Shown: positions 1 to 8,017 of the stretch, piece after piece
Numbering within the stretch: the stretch's first letter is position 1
How the letters are laid out: each line of letters opens with the position of its first letter
Source of the DNA: a virus
DNA: 35,100 bases
Reading direction: 5' to 3' (one strand)
Virus record (IMG/VR): IMGVR_UViG_3300025889_000430
Coordinates: 1 to 35,100 of that record
Program-made: the position numbers and the translations under genes
Notes under the pieces: generated by a model
Database searches by the model: none
Told to the model about the DNA's origin: nothing
Seen by the model: only the letters and a program-made list of their open reading frames with translations

Positions 1-204
1 GGTCGGCTCATCAAGATCACTATCCTGCGGGCTGCTGGGCATCGCATAACCAAGGCGAACGCCCTGAGCGTTCCATTCAGCGATCATGGCATCCAAGCGC
101 CGCAGAGCGCTCTCAAGCTGTTCAGGCGTGAGGTCAAAGACGTAATCTGCCAGCCCGATCTCGTTGAAGGCGGCGGTTACAAACTGGCGCTTGGTATATC
201 CCAT
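1..204 (-). CDS. P22 gp4-like tail adaptor, partial (allele A copy)
   Basis: N-terminal 68 residues of the same protein that is complete at 34417-34896; the reading frame runs off the left edge. It starts at an ATG (202-204) and reads MGYTKRQFVTAAFNEIGLAD, with the Y-x-F-D-L and LRRLDAMIAEWN segments typical of the P22 gp4 family (tail accessory factor, the first protein added below the portal to keep packaged DNA in). The weak ribosome binding site AGG, about 8 bases upstream, lies in the 3' end of the 170-aa gene at 210-722. The first 127 bases of the window are identical to the other copy; the rest differs at about one base in five. It is therefore a second allele of one gene rather than an extra gene, an inference from the overlap pattern. 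Confidence 0.85.
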   Translation of the reverse strand, partial: MGYTKRQFVTAAFNEIGLADYVFDLTPEQLESALRRLDAMIAEWNAQGVRLGYAMPSSPQDSDLDEPT

Positions 205-209
205 CAGAA

Positions 210-722
210 TTACCTTTTAGCGTTATCAGGGAGAGGCTTAAAAGCACCCTCTTCTGGAGCAGTAGCAAATACAGGAAGCCCACGATCCAGACGATATTTC
301 GCCCAGTTTTCCGCTTTCGCCTGTATATTTCGCATCATATCAGGATTGGCAGAAAAAATCTGCTCCTCTGGAGTCGACAACAAATAATCAACTTCAGATT
401 GTGTTAGGCCAGGGACCATTGATGGGACATGGTATTTTTTCCCATTCACTTCCACACCGATTGATATTTCGCTGCTCTTCCAATCAGGCTTATCCTTGCG
501 AGGAAGATAACCAAAATATCCATTGCCTTTCACAGCATTATCAAATGCGGGAATTTGTCCGCCCCATTCTTTATCAGGCAAAACTGATCCACCGAATCTT
601 GGACCATATCCTCTATTGGGAACAGGGACACTTACATCAGGACTGGGCGCATTGAATCGCTTCAAGATTTGCTCAATCTCGCTTTCAGGTGCCGCAGTTT
701 GACTTTTATCCCCTTCGGCCAC
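210..722 (-). CDS. Optional 170-aa phage protein, present in one allele only
   Basis: Starts at a GTG directly after the stop of the upstream gene, with a clear GGAGG five bases before it. The N-terminal half is low complexity (Pro, Gly and Ser rich, residues about 20-60). Residues about 85-155 read like a small domain often seen at the ends of phage virion proteins: a beta hairpin such as VEVNGKKYHVPSMVPGLTQ, then a helix, then LDRGLPVFA. I cannot assign a function. By my count the gene is near 45% GC, poorer than its neighbours. The matching place at the other end of the window (34897-34898) lacks it completely, so it looks like a cassette gained or lost between related phages. A minor virion component is plausible from its place among head and tail genes. 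Confidence 0.75.
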   Translation of the reverse strand: MAEGDKSQTAAPESEIEQILKRFNAPSPDVSVPVPNRGYGPRFGGSVLPDKEWGGQIPAFDNAVKGNGYFGYLPRKDKPDWKSSEISIGVEVNGKKYHVPSMVPGLTQSEVDYLLSTPEEQIFSANPDMMRNIQAKAENWAKYRLDRGLPVFATAPEEGAFKPLPDNAKR

Positions 723-1055
723 TTATCCCTCCAAAGCGTCTGCAATGCGTTCAGCCAGCTTCTTATCAGAAGTTCGCGCATTAAACGAGACTCCAAGTTC
801 TTTTGCCTTGGCCTCCAGTTCATCGCGGGTCGGATCAGACACCTCGTCCACGGCATCTTCAAAGGCTTCGGCAGCCTCAATGATCTTGCCAGCGAACTTA
901 CCGGCCACAGCTTCCTCGTAAGACGGAAACCAGCCCTTGGCGATCAGCTCCTTGTACGCCGCAGCATCAGCAGCGCCAGTGGTCTTATAGGTGCCACCGC
1001 GAGGCTTCTTGTGCGGACCAGGAGTCTTGTAAAGAATAGTTGGGAAATCGGTCAT
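723..1055 (-). CDS. Small late protein with HeH/LEM-like C-terminal domain
   Basis: A 110-residue protein lying between the coat region and the tail adaptor gene, with ATG at 1053-1055. The last 40 residues (PTRDELEAKAKELGVSFN and on to KKLAERIADAL) have the helix-extended loop-helix pattern of HeH/LEM domains that recur in small phage proteins near head genes. Residues 8-22 (KTPGPHKKPRGGTYKT) are basic and glycine rich. The function is not known; binding DNA or a virion partner is a guess from the fold. A partial homologue at 34899-35100 differs at several residues (for example LEHKAKELGVSFNSRTS), which marks the two alleles of this junction. The stop codon is immediately followed by the GTG of the 170-aa gene. 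Confidence 0.8.
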   Translation of the reverse strand: MTDFPTILYKTPGPHKKPRGGTYKTTGAADAAAYKELIAKGWFPSYEEAVAGKFAGKIIEAAEAFEDAVDEVSDPTRDELEAKAKELGVSFNARTSDKKLAERIADALEG

Positions 1056-1056
1056 G

Positions 1057-1224
1057 TCACTTCTTCCTCTTGGGAGCCTTGCTCGGCTTACCTGCCTTCT
1101 TGGCAGCCTTGCGCGCTACGTTGAGGGCGATGGCAACAGCCTGCTTGCGTGGCCGTCCTGCGCGCTCTTCCATAGCAATGTTCTTGCCGATGCTCGTGCG
1201 GCTGTATCCCTTTTTCAGCGGCAT
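1057..1224 (-). CDS. Small very basic conserved phage protein (55 aa)
   Basis: A 55-residue frame that starts at ATG 1222-1224, behind a GGGAG about 6 bases upstream, and stops one base before the next start. The sequence begins MPLKKGYSRTSIGKNIAMEE and continues RAGRPRKQAVAIALNVARKA, ending in a Lys/Arg-rich tail. This is the compact 'LKKG-S---I--NI--E---G-P-KQAVAIAL--AR' pattern common in phage genomes (DUF6496-like, family number from memory). The function is unknown; the strong positive charge suggests nucleic acid contact. It lies directly after the coat gene hairpin in the late unit. Confidence 0.8.
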   Translation of the reverse strand: MPLKKGYSRTSIGKNIAMEERAGRPRKQAVAIALNVARKAAKKAGKPSKAPKRKK

Positions 1225-1246
1225 TCTATCTCTCCCAAAGGAATCA

Positions 1247-1268
1247 GGGGGCGACCGAAGCCGCCCCC
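1247..1268 (-). terminator. UUCG-capped hairpin after the coat gene
   Basis: Read on the minus strand, GGGGGCG and CGCCCCC form a perfect 7-bp stem. It is extended by a G-U and a C-G pair and closed by a cUUCGg tetraloop. It sits 7 bases after the coat gene stop and before the next small gene. There is no U run after it, so it is more likely a partial terminator or an mRNA 3'-end stabiliser that sets coat expression apart from downstream genes than a full intrinsic terminator. Confidence 0.6.
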
Positions 1269-1275
1269 GTCATCA

Positions 1276-2547
1276 TTACGCCTGGTTGAAGATCAGAACA
1301 CCAGCCATTTCGGGGTTGGTGCAGACCACGCCATAGAGCGTATCCAGAGTGTAGAGGGTCTGGAAGGTCAGCGGGTCAAACCGCTTGGTCATGACCAACT
1401 CAATGCCCTGATCGGTCGAAGCACGGAGCACATCGGCACCGGCACCGTCCGGCACAGCGTAACGACCCGGAAGCAGTTCAAACGCATCCTTGCGCCAGAA
1501 CGGGTTCAGGTTCGAAGCCGTGGTGTTCAGGAAGTTGATGGCAGCCGTGGCCGAGGCCGAGGCAACATCGATGTTCTGATACTGAAGTTCAGCATCAGTG
1601 CCACCACCAGCACCGATCATCGGCGGCGAGATCGTCATGGTCGTGCCACTGTCAACCGAGATAACGCGGAACGTCTTGAGTTCGCCCGTGCTACGCTTGG
1701 TGATGTGGTGGACCGCTTCGATGCCGTCGATGGTGAAGCAATCGCCAGCAACAACGCCAGTCGTCGAGGAGACGGTGACGGTCTGATAGCGGTTGTCCAC
1801 GTTCAGGACACCAGCAACGCTGTTGGTGGTCGCCTGCGGCACATACTCGACCTGAGCGCCGTTGGTGGCGATGGTCGGGGTCGCAGCGTTGGCAACGCAA
1901 CGGTTGGCGTAATCGAGCTTGTAGGTCTCGAAGCCAGCCACGGGGCCAACATACGAACGCTCGTAAGCGTTAGCCGACTTGTTGCCGGTGAACGAACGGG
2001 TCGCCACCGCCAGGTTGCCAGCCATGCCGTTGTAATCGCGGCTCGACAGAGCGAGGTAGCGATCTTCGGCCATAACGCCCTGCTCGTTCATGATGCTGTC
2101 GCACAGAGCCACATCATCATAGTCACCGGCAGCGGAGGCAACCGTGACGACCAGAGTGCCCTGGGCAGCCGCAATGTCCATCACCGACAGGTTGATGTCC
2201 GAAGCGAGCTTCTGCTTGGCAGCAGCACCCAGACGATCTTCCTGGAGCGCGTCACGCAGTTCCAGAGCGTCCATCTGCCACGCCGAACCCTTCGAGAAGC
2301 CGAGGGTCGCGGGGACCGAAAGCTGGGTCATGGTGGAAACATCGCTGGCAATCGAGGTGCCAACGGTGCGATCAAACGACTGAGCGATGTAGGGCTGCGG
2401 ACGCCAGATGGTGTCACGAGCGCGTTCCATCGTCACGCCGTTGGTCTGATAGACGTTGATGTTCTTCGACAGAATCAGAGCGTCGTTGAAGCCTTCGAGG
2501 ATGTTCTCAAAGGCAACGATCTCTTCCTTGGAAAAGGCATTAGCCAT
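1276..2547 (-). CDS. Major capsid (coat) protein, P22 gp5 family
   Basis: A 423-residue protein close in length to P22 coat (430). It begins MANAFSKEEIVAFENILEGF. The segment around residues 230-265 (LNVDNRYQTVTVSSTTGVVA then GDCFTIDGI) matches the inserted I-domain region of P22 gp5 (VNVDNRFATVTLSATTG in the family), and NFLNTTASNLNPFWRKDA matches the later conserved block. It forms the HK97-fold shell assembled on the scaffold encoded just upstream. The start is supported by GGAG 8 bases before ATG 2545-2547. It follows scaffold and portal in the usual order. Codon use here is strongly biased towards C- and G-ending codons, as expected for the most abundant virion protein. Confidence 0.95.
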   Translation of the reverse strand: MANAFSKEEIVAFENILEGFNDALILSKNINVYQTNGVTMERARDTIWRPQPYIAQSFDRTVGTSIASDVSTMTQLSVPATLGFSKGSAWQMDALELRDALQEDRLGAAAKQKLASDINLSVMDIAAAQGTLVVTVASAAGDYDDVALCDSIMNEQGVMAEDRYLALSSRDYNGMAGNLAVATRSFTGNKSANAYERSYVGPVAGFETYKLDYANRCVANAATPTIATNGAQVEYVPQATTNSVAGVLNVDNRYQTVTVSSTTGVVAGDCFTIDGIEAVHHITKRSTGELKTFRVISVDSGTTMTISPPMIGAGGGTDAELQYQNIDVASASATAAINFLNTTASNLNPFWRKDAFELLPGRYAVPDGAGADVLRASTDQGIELVMTKRFDPLTFQTLYTLDTLYGVVCTNPEMAGVLIFNQA

Positions 2548-2562
2548 TGTACTTACTCCAAA

Positions 2563-3423
2563 TTAGGTTTTCTTGCCGCGCTTGTAAGCCATGACCTTTG
2601 ACAAATCGCCGGTCTTGAGGGCTTCCTCACGCAAGCGTTCAAGGGTTGAGTCCACAGAACCTGAGATGCGTCCACCGCCACTGGTGATGGTGCGTTCAGG
2701 CGCTGCTGCTGCCTTACGATTGGTGACTTTCAACTGCGTCTCCAGTTTTGCAACCGCGAAGGCAAACTTCACGGGGTCAGTGATAGAAGCGAGTTCCTTG
2801 GCCTTCTTCTGGCTTTTGCCGAGCGCGTAGATCAGAACTGCGGGATTTTCAGAGCCTTGGAGAACGATTCCCTGCTGCGTTACGTTGAAGGTGTCGAGAG
2901 CAAACGCTTCTGCATCCTCATAGTCACGCACCTTGAGAGAGGCTTTCGCCTTCTCATACGAGTCCAGCTTGTCCTGCCATGCTTTAGCTTCAGCATCTCG
3001 CTGGGCTATAGCTTCGGCTTCGGCTGCATCGAACTGACGTTTTTCGTCATACCATGCAGCGAGCTTCTGCTCGTATTCAACGGAATCGAAGTCGCAACTT
3101 TCAAGCGTCGGCTTCTTGCTTAGGGCGACTGGCTTGGTCTCAGTCTCACTGGCATTCAGCTTGGCTTCGAGTTCACGGATCTTCCGCTCTTTTTCCCGAT
3201 TCGACTTACGCAACTCGCGCACCCATTCCGGCGCACGGGCTTCTTCTTGAGGTGGCGATTCCTCACCTATGGAAATTACGACTTCATCCTCGTCACCATC
3301 ATCTTCCACTTCGGCTTCCGGTTCCTGGGTGGCATTGGTCTCACCCTCGGCTTCGGTCGCATCCGTTTCGATCTCAATGGCATCGAGCGTTTCGTCGTTC
3401 TCCAGTTCTGCCGTTTTCATCAT
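2563..3423 (-). CDS. Scaffolding protein, P22 gp8-like
   Basis: A 286-residue, highly charged protein between portal and coat, the usual place and size of a scaffold (P22 gp8 is 303). Residues about 1-65 are acidic (Glu/Asp runs such as EVEDDGDEDEVV), 70-170 are predicted helical with Lys/Glu/Ala repeats typical of coiled coil, and the end is basic (DLSKVMAYKRGKKT), as in P22 where a basic C-terminal helix-turn-helix binds coat. There are two adjacent possible ATGs (3423 and 3420); the G-run GATGGGG before them does not decide. Identification rests on context and composition more than on conserved motifs. Confidence 0.85.
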   Translation of the reverse strand: MMKTAELENDETLDAIEIETDATEAEGETNATQEPEAEVEDDGDEDEVVISIGEESPPQEEARAPEWVRELRKSNREKERKIRELEAKLNASETETKPVALSKKPTLESCDFDSVEYEQKLAAWYDEKRQFDAAEAEAIAQRDAEAKAWQDKLDSYEKAKASLKVRDYEDAEAFALDTFNVTQQGIVLQGSENPAVLIYALGKSQKKAKELASITDPVKFAFAVAKLETQLKVTNRKAAAAPERTITSGGGRISGSVDSTLERLREEALKTGDLSKVMAYKRGKKT

Positions 3424-3436
3424 TTACCCCATCAAC

Positions 3437-5515
3437 TCACCCAAATTGCGTGGTGGGTGGAACCACATTCAATGGGCGCTGCACCGCAGCACCAATCTTT
3501 TCAGCCGTCTCGATAGCAGCCTTGCGCTGATCGATGTCGATGTTCGAGAGCGTCTCCATCGTCTTGGCCTTCGTCTCTTCAGCACGAGCCAGACTGTATT
3601 CGGTATTGGCCTGAGCCTGCACTGCCTTGGCCTGCGCTTCAGCAGCCGCAGCCATCAGATACTGGCTCTGCGGATCGGGTTGCTGGCCCTGTGCCATCAT
3701 GGCCTGCATCATTGCCATCTGTTCTTCCTCGGTCGGCTGGAGAACGCCGATCTGCACCAACTTCTTGCGGAAGAAGTCCTTGATGTCGCCAATGCCTTCG
3801 CCGTCCATATTCATGATCGCCATAGACTGAAGGATCATCTGCGTCTCAGGATCGCTGGTGACCTGCATCATGCCAGTGAGAGCGCGCACGGTTGCCTCGC
3901 GGCGGCTGGTGAAGGACGGACCAACGTCAACAGCCACATCGAACGTGGCCTGACTCAGATCGTTCTCATAGACCAGTTCGCCAGTCTCAGCGTCGATAGT
4001 CGGCTTCATCAGTTCAACAGACTGAACCTCGTCCATCTCGCCAATGGTTTTCATACGCCGTTTTTCCTCGACGTAGATGTCCTTTGCCATTGACAGCCAG
4101 ATTTCACCGCAGCGCCGCATGGCCTTCGCCATGTTGGTCATGTAGATGAACGTCTGCATATCCAGACGGGTCTGGATCAGTTCGACAGCCTTGCCGCTGA
4201 TGCCACTGGTCAGCTTCTCGGCCTGCTGGTTGTTGCCGAGGATCTCAGCCATGTCGGCTTCGGTCAACTGAAGCAGCGCAGCCATTGCAGGCGGAATGTC
4301 CGATGACTTGGTATAGGCAACCGGGCCGCTGATCTGCTGCTCGCCATTCGGGCCAGTGATCGGATTGACCAGCAGATAAGGATAATTGCGGATGTTATCC
4401 TCAGACCACATGACCTGATGGCCTGCAACCTGCTCCGGCACAAGGATAGGCTTCTCGACAGACGAGAGTGCGCTGATCTCACCCAGCTTGGAGAGCTGCA
4501 TATTCTTCAGGCGCTGCGGATCTTTCGCCAGGCGCACATGGCCCATGCAACGCTCGACGTTATCCACGAACCACCGCTTCCCATAGTAGGGAACGATGGG
4601 AATGTTCTTGCCAGCGATATAGCCGCAATCCTCAAGGATGCCGCCACCGCTCATGATATACTTGTGAACCTTGCGCCGCTTCACTCGCTTCTGACGCACC
4701 TCGATGGTGCCGACAGCCATCAAGGTTTCTTCGAGCGTTTCATCCGCGTCAAAGTCAGCCTGGGTATAGCGTTCCTCTTCGCCTTCGATGGTCTGGAAGA
4801 TGCGGATCGTCTCGCGCACTTCCTCGACGCGGTAATACTCCGCCACGAACACAACGTCAGGCGTATCCCAATCGAACTCGTACTGATGGATTTCCTTCGG
4901 CCAAGTGGTCGGGTCATCGTTCCACTCAGCCATGTAGGCTTCGCGAGTTACGGAATAGAGGACGAAGCAGTATTTCGCGTCTGACTTGTCCTGCTTTTTG
5001 GCATCAAGGTCAAAAAACACGGAGCTGTCAGCATCATAGATCGGCTCGAAGATGATGCGCTGCTTGTCGTTCTCGTCGTCCTCTTCATCTTCATAGATGG
5101 TACGGAGCCGCCATGCACCGAAGCCACCGCCGACACCTTCCTCAAAGGCGTTGTCATAGGCTTCGTCAGAGGTGCTGTCCTGCTCGTCAGCCCGGTAAAG
5201 GCCATTGCAGGTTTCAGCCAACTTGTCGTTCTTGGTCCCGTCCTTGGAGACAAAATCAACAGTGATGCGGTTGTTGCGATATTCGTTGATGATGCGGATG
5301 ACGCTCATGTGAATCTTGTTCACTTCGAAGCGTGGCTTGTTCTCGAACTGCTCGCCAATCGGGCCTTCCCACTGCGCCCCGGCGATGGAATAGAAACGAC
5401 GATCTTGCAGGCATTGCAGGCGCTCGTCCCGCATAGATGATTGGCAGCGATCAAACTCGTTCAGCGCCGCCTCATGCACATTGGCGAGGCGTTGGTCTTT
5501 AGTGAGTCGAGCCAT
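3437..5515 (-). CDS. Portal protein, P22 gp1 family
   Basis: A 692-residue protein (P22 portal 725) that forms the dodecameric DNA entry and exit ring. Family blocks are easy to see: FEVNKIHMSVIRIINEYRNN (P22 has VVRPVVRKLVSEMRQN), GVGGGFGAWRL, DADSSVFFDLDAKKQDKSDA, then YCFV, IPIVPYYGKRWFVDN, VRLAKDPQRLKNM, and MRRCGEIWLSMAKDIYVEEK. The last 100 residues are Gln/Ala-rich helix (QAMMAQGQQPDPQSQYLMAA), the equivalent of the P22 portal barrel, which acts in headful sensing. It starts 3 bases after the TerL stop and is followed 13 bases later by the scaffold gene. Confidence 0.96.
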   Translation of the reverse strand: MARLTKDQRLANVHEAALNEFDRCQSSMRDERLQCLQDRRFYSIAGAQWEGPIGEQFENKPRFEVNKIHMSVIRIINEYRNNRITVDFVSKDGTKNDKLAETCNGLYRADEQDSTSDEAYDNAFEEGVGGGFGAWRLRTIYEDEEDDENDKQRIIFEPIYDADSSVFFDLDAKKQDKSDAKYCFVLYSVTREAYMAEWNDDPTTWPKEIHQYEFDWDTPDVVFVAEYYRVEEVRETIRIFQTIEGEEERYTQADFDADETLEETLMAVGTIEVRQKRVKRRKVHKYIMSGGGILEDCGYIAGKNIPIVPYYGKRWFVDNVERCMGHVRLAKDPQRLKNMQLSKLGEISALSSVEKPILVPEQVAGHQVMWSEDNIRNYPYLLVNPITGPNGEQQISGPVAYTKSSDIPPAMAALLQLTEADMAEILGNNQQAEKLTSGISGKAVELIQTRLDMQTFIYMTNMAKAMRRCGEIWLSMAKDIYVEEKRRMKTIGEMDEVQSVELMKPTIDAETGELVYENDLSQATFDVAVDVGPSFTSRREATVRALTGMMQVTSDPETQMILQSMAIMNMDGEGIGDIKDFFRKKLVQIGVLQPTEEEQMAMMQAMMAQGQQPDPQSQYLMAAAAEAQAKAVQAQANTEYSLARAEETKAKTMETLSNIDIDQRKAAIETAEKIGAAVQRPLNVVPPTTQFG

Positions 5516-5518
5516 CCA

Positions 5519-6745
5519 TTACCACCTATTCACTGTTGCCAGAGGCTGGACTTCGACCGGCTTCCTAGGAGCCGCACGCCGACTGGCCTCGCACGCATAT
5601 CTCAACGCATCTATCAAGTGATTATCACGATCTGCCAGAACTGGCAATATCGCGCCTGTCAAGGGGTCAGACTTGTAGCTGTAACAGGTCAGCTCGTCGA
5701 TTGTGTGCTGGCATCGAGGATGCACCACGATGTCATGGGATTTGAGCCATTCGATGCCTTCCTCGATGGACTTCGGCCCTTTGACTGCCGCCATGATCTT
5801 GGGAAAGCCGTGCCGCTGCATATGGCTAATCGTCTCTGGCCGTGCGCTGTCAGCCACGATGGGCCACTTTTCGGACTCTGGCACGGTCAGGAATAGATCA
5901 GGCGTGTCCATGATCTCGCAGCCAACGCGATAAGCCTCGTGATCGACGTAGATCGTGCGGCCAATGACATGGCAGCGGATCAGGACGGTGGGATCGGTGG
6001 CAAATCCCCAGTCAGCACCGAAGCGATGGGTCGCATCTTCTGGGGCCTCGAACTCTTCGATCCGCCAGTTGCGGAAGACGCGGGCTTCGGAGTTGCTGAC
6101 GTATCCGCCAAGCCAAACGTGCTTGTATTTGTCAGGGTCTCGGCCTCGGTCATATTCCATCTCCGCTTTGAGAACGTCAGGAAACCAAGGATTGTCCTTG
6201 TAATTGACTTCGGCAACGATGCTGCTTGGCGGTGGATTTTCTCCACGCAGCAGCACATCAACTGGATCGCTGGCCTGATTGGGATTCCATGTGAACCACA
6301 ACTCAGACTCAGGCTTGCGAATGGTCGGGCGGAGCAAGTCAAGGCTGCGCTGGGACAGACTTTGCGCTTCTTCGCACCAGGCGCAGTCATAGCCTTCGAG
6401 CGACTTGATGGAGTCGCTGGTGTGGTTCTGCATCCCTTGAAAGATGATTAGGCCATCGCCATGCCGCGATTTGATCTGGCTCTCTTGGATCTCGAAATAG
6501 GACTGCACGCCAAGCTGTTCGATCTTGAGTTCAAGCAGGCGCTTGACCGACTGTGCCAATGACTTCTGGATCTCGCGCACGCAGACTGTGCGGCGCTTCG
6601 GGTCCATAACGTGCGCCTCAATGACTGCCTCGGCAAAGGCGTGCGACTTGCCAGAGCCGCGCCCACCATGCGCGCCCTTGTAGCGGCTGGGCTTCAGGAA
6701 CGGCTTAAACCAGCGCGGTGTCTTAATCGTCAGCGTCTGTGCCAT
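5519..6745 (-). CDS. Terminase large subunit (packaging motor ATPase and nuclease)
   Basis: 408 residues. Walker A GGRGSGKSH at residues 27-35, Walker B with catalytic glutamate in DCAWCEEA at about 120-127, coupling motif region FTWNPN at 151-156. The RNase H-like nuclease domain shows acidic residues D245 (FGADWGFATDP), D299 (VADSARPETI) and D379 (HLIDALRYACE). It resembles the PBSX/Terminase_3 class found in headful-packaging phages such as P22, which agrees with the circular permutation inferred for this genome. The gene overlaps the 3' end of the small subunit gene by 23 bases, so the two are probably translationally coupled. It cuts and pumps DNA into the prohead through the portal. Confidence 0.96.
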   Translation of the reverse strand: MAQTLTIKTPRWFKPFLKPSRYKGAHGGRGSGKSHAFAEAVIEAHVMDPKRRTVCVREIQKSLAQSVKRLLELKIEQLGVQSYFEIQESQIKSRHGDGLIIFQGMQNHTSDSIKSLEGYDCAWCEEAQSLSQRSLDLLRPTIRKPESELWFTWNPNQASDPVDVLLRGENPPPSSIVAEVNYKDNPWFPDVLKAEMEYDRGRDPDKYKHVWLGGYVSNSEARVFRNWRIEEFEAPEDATHRFGADWGFATDPTVLIRCHVIGRTIYVDHEAYRVGCEIMDTPDLFLTVPESEKWPIVADSARPETISHMQRHGFPKIMAAVKGPKSIEEGIEWLKSHDIVVHPRCQHTIDELTCYSYKSDPLTGAILPVLADRDNHLIDALRYACEASRRAAPRKPVEVQPLATVNRW

Positions 6746-7124
6746 CGATCACCTGGCGCTGAATGCGATTGACCAGATTGCCGCTGATGTTCAGCTTCGC
6801 AGGCTCGTTGTATCCGTGCATCGCGTTCAGTTCTTTGACCGCAGCAACCTTCACGGAACCAGATCCTTCGCGATATGCCTGCACCAAAGCCTTGACCGAC
6901 ATCTCACGGGACCAGAGCTGCTTTTCTTGGACTTGAGATCGAAGCTCGGCAATTCTTTGGGTGATCTTAGGGTTTTTCATCAGCTTTGACGCTTGGACGT
7001 AAACGCTGTTCTCTTTCATATCCGAAGCATCATAAGCTGCGCGGTATGAATCCGCCTGCCCCAGACCATCAGCGATACCTTGGCAGAACGCTTCCTGCTT
7101 TGCTGTCAGCTTAACGTGAGGCAT
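6723..7124 (-). CDS. Terminase small subunit
   Basis: 133 residues, starting MPHVKLTAKQEAFCQGIADG, followed by SYRAAYDA. This is the LT-KQ-aF----a-G----sYR-Ay pattern of the Terminase_2 family of small subunits, whose N-terminal helix-turn-helix recognises the pac site. A helical oligomerisation part (residues 45-105) follows. It sits just before the large subunit, overlapping it by 23 bases, and starts inside the end of the ParB-methyltransferase gene (14-base overlap). The pac site of such phages often lies within this gene, but I cannot point to it. Confidence 0.9.
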   Translation of the reverse strand: MPHVKLTAKQEAFCQGIADGLGQADSYRAAYDASDMKENSVYVQASKLMKNPKITQRIAELRSQVQEKQLWSREMSVKALVQAYREGSGSVKVAAVKELNAMHGYNEPAKLNISGNLVNRIQRQVIDGTDADD

Positions 7125-8016
7125 CGAAGGTCTCTCCCGTCTCAGCGTGAACGGCTTGCTGACCAGTGAAGTCCTGCCAACGCTTGATGATTACATCGCA
7201 GTATTTGGGATCAAGTTCCATTAGCCGAGCCTGCCGATTGGTCTTTTCACAGGCGATGAGCGTGGAACCAGAGCCGCCAAATAGGTCGAGAACTATGCAG
7301 TTTGCAACACTGCTGTTTTCAATTGCTCTTTGGCAAAGTTCGACAGGTTTCATCGTTGGATGAACCTTGGCTTCCGTTGTTCTATCGCAATGCCAGATGG
7401 TGGTTTGCTTCCTGTCCTTGACGCGAACTCGACCAGAACCTTCTTTCCAGCCAAACAGGCAAGGCTCGTTCTGTGAATGATAATCACCTTGAGACATTGT
7501 TAGGCTTGGCTTCACCCATTGGATCGTTGATGGACGCGCCTGCTTAAATCCTGAAAGCCTAAATGCGGAAATAAACTCAACAGCATCTTCATCGGTCAAG
7601 CCTTCGCTCGGCTCCGGCTCCAGCAGCCCATCGAGAAATTTATCATCGAAGCCTAGCAGCCCCAGATCGAATCCTTCCAGGTTCAGATCCTCGATCTCCG
7701 CTTTCAGCATATCGATGTCCCAACCAGCATTGAGCGCCAGCTGGTTATCAGCGATCACCAGTGCGCGCTGTTGAGCCTTGGATAGATGATCGAGGATGAT
7801 GGCTGGCACTTCCTCCATGCCCAACTTGCGTGCCGCCAGCAAACGACCGTGGCCAGCGATGATCGTGTTATCGCCATCGATGAGGATTGGATTCGTCCAG
7901 CCAAACTCTTTGATGCTGGCAGCGATCTGAGCGACCTGGGCATCAGAATGCGTGCGGCTATTGGCTGCGTAGGGAATTAGGTCTGCGACTAAGCGCGATT
8001 CGATCTTCGGTGTCAT
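7111..8016 (-). CDS. ParB-nuclease domain fused to truncated DNA methyltransferase
   Basis: Residues 1-115 form a ParB/Srx N-terminal domain (IPYAANSRTHSDAQVAQIAA, GWTNPILIDGDNTIIAGHGR, LVIADNQLALNAGWD). Residues about 150 onward match the C-terminal part of the phage ParB-methyltransferase family (IQWVKPSLTMSQGDYHSQNE, HPTMKPVELCQRAI) and hold the AdoMet motif DLFGGSGSTLIACE. The catalytic DPPY motif and the GD-W-LG--RL-CGD block that normally lie between the two parts are absent. The protein is about 301 residues, against a usual 410-440 (from memory). DNA methylation is therefore unlikely. I chose ATG 8016, one base after the preceding stop; a GTG at 8046 is possible. Base composition changes near 7575, at the place of the missing segment. 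Confidence 0.85.
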   Translation of the reverse strand: MTPKIESRLVADLIPYAANSRTHSDAQVAQIAASIKEFGWTNPILIDGDNTIIAGHGRLLAARKLGMEEVPAIILDHLSKAQQRALVIADNQLALNAGWDIDMLKAEIEDLNLEGFDLGLLGFDDKFLDGLLEPEPSEGLTDEDAVEFISAFRLSGFKQARPSTIQWVKPSLTMSQGDYHSQNEPCLFGWKEGSGRVRVKDRKQTTIWHCDRTTEAKVHPTMKPVELCQRAIENSSVANCIVLDLFGGSGSTLIACEKTNRQARLMELDPKYCDVIIKRWQDFTGQQAVHAETGETFDASR

Positions 8017-8017
8017 C

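Noticed and set aside
1054-2601. 515-codon open frame on the plus strand across the coat gene
   Set aside because: It is the antisense shadow of a strongly codon-biased gene; the translation is Arg/His/Val-rich with no domain, and the minus-strand frame is a clear P22 coat homologue.
3269-4093. 274-codon plus-strand frame over scaffold and portal
   Set aside because: Antisense to two well-supported genes, Ser/His/Leu-rich low complexity translation, no ribosome binding site.
4560-4568. TTATCCACG, a DnaA box with one mismatch
   Set aside because: Single occurrence inside the portal gene with coding constraint; 8-of-9 matches are expected by chance in 35 kb.
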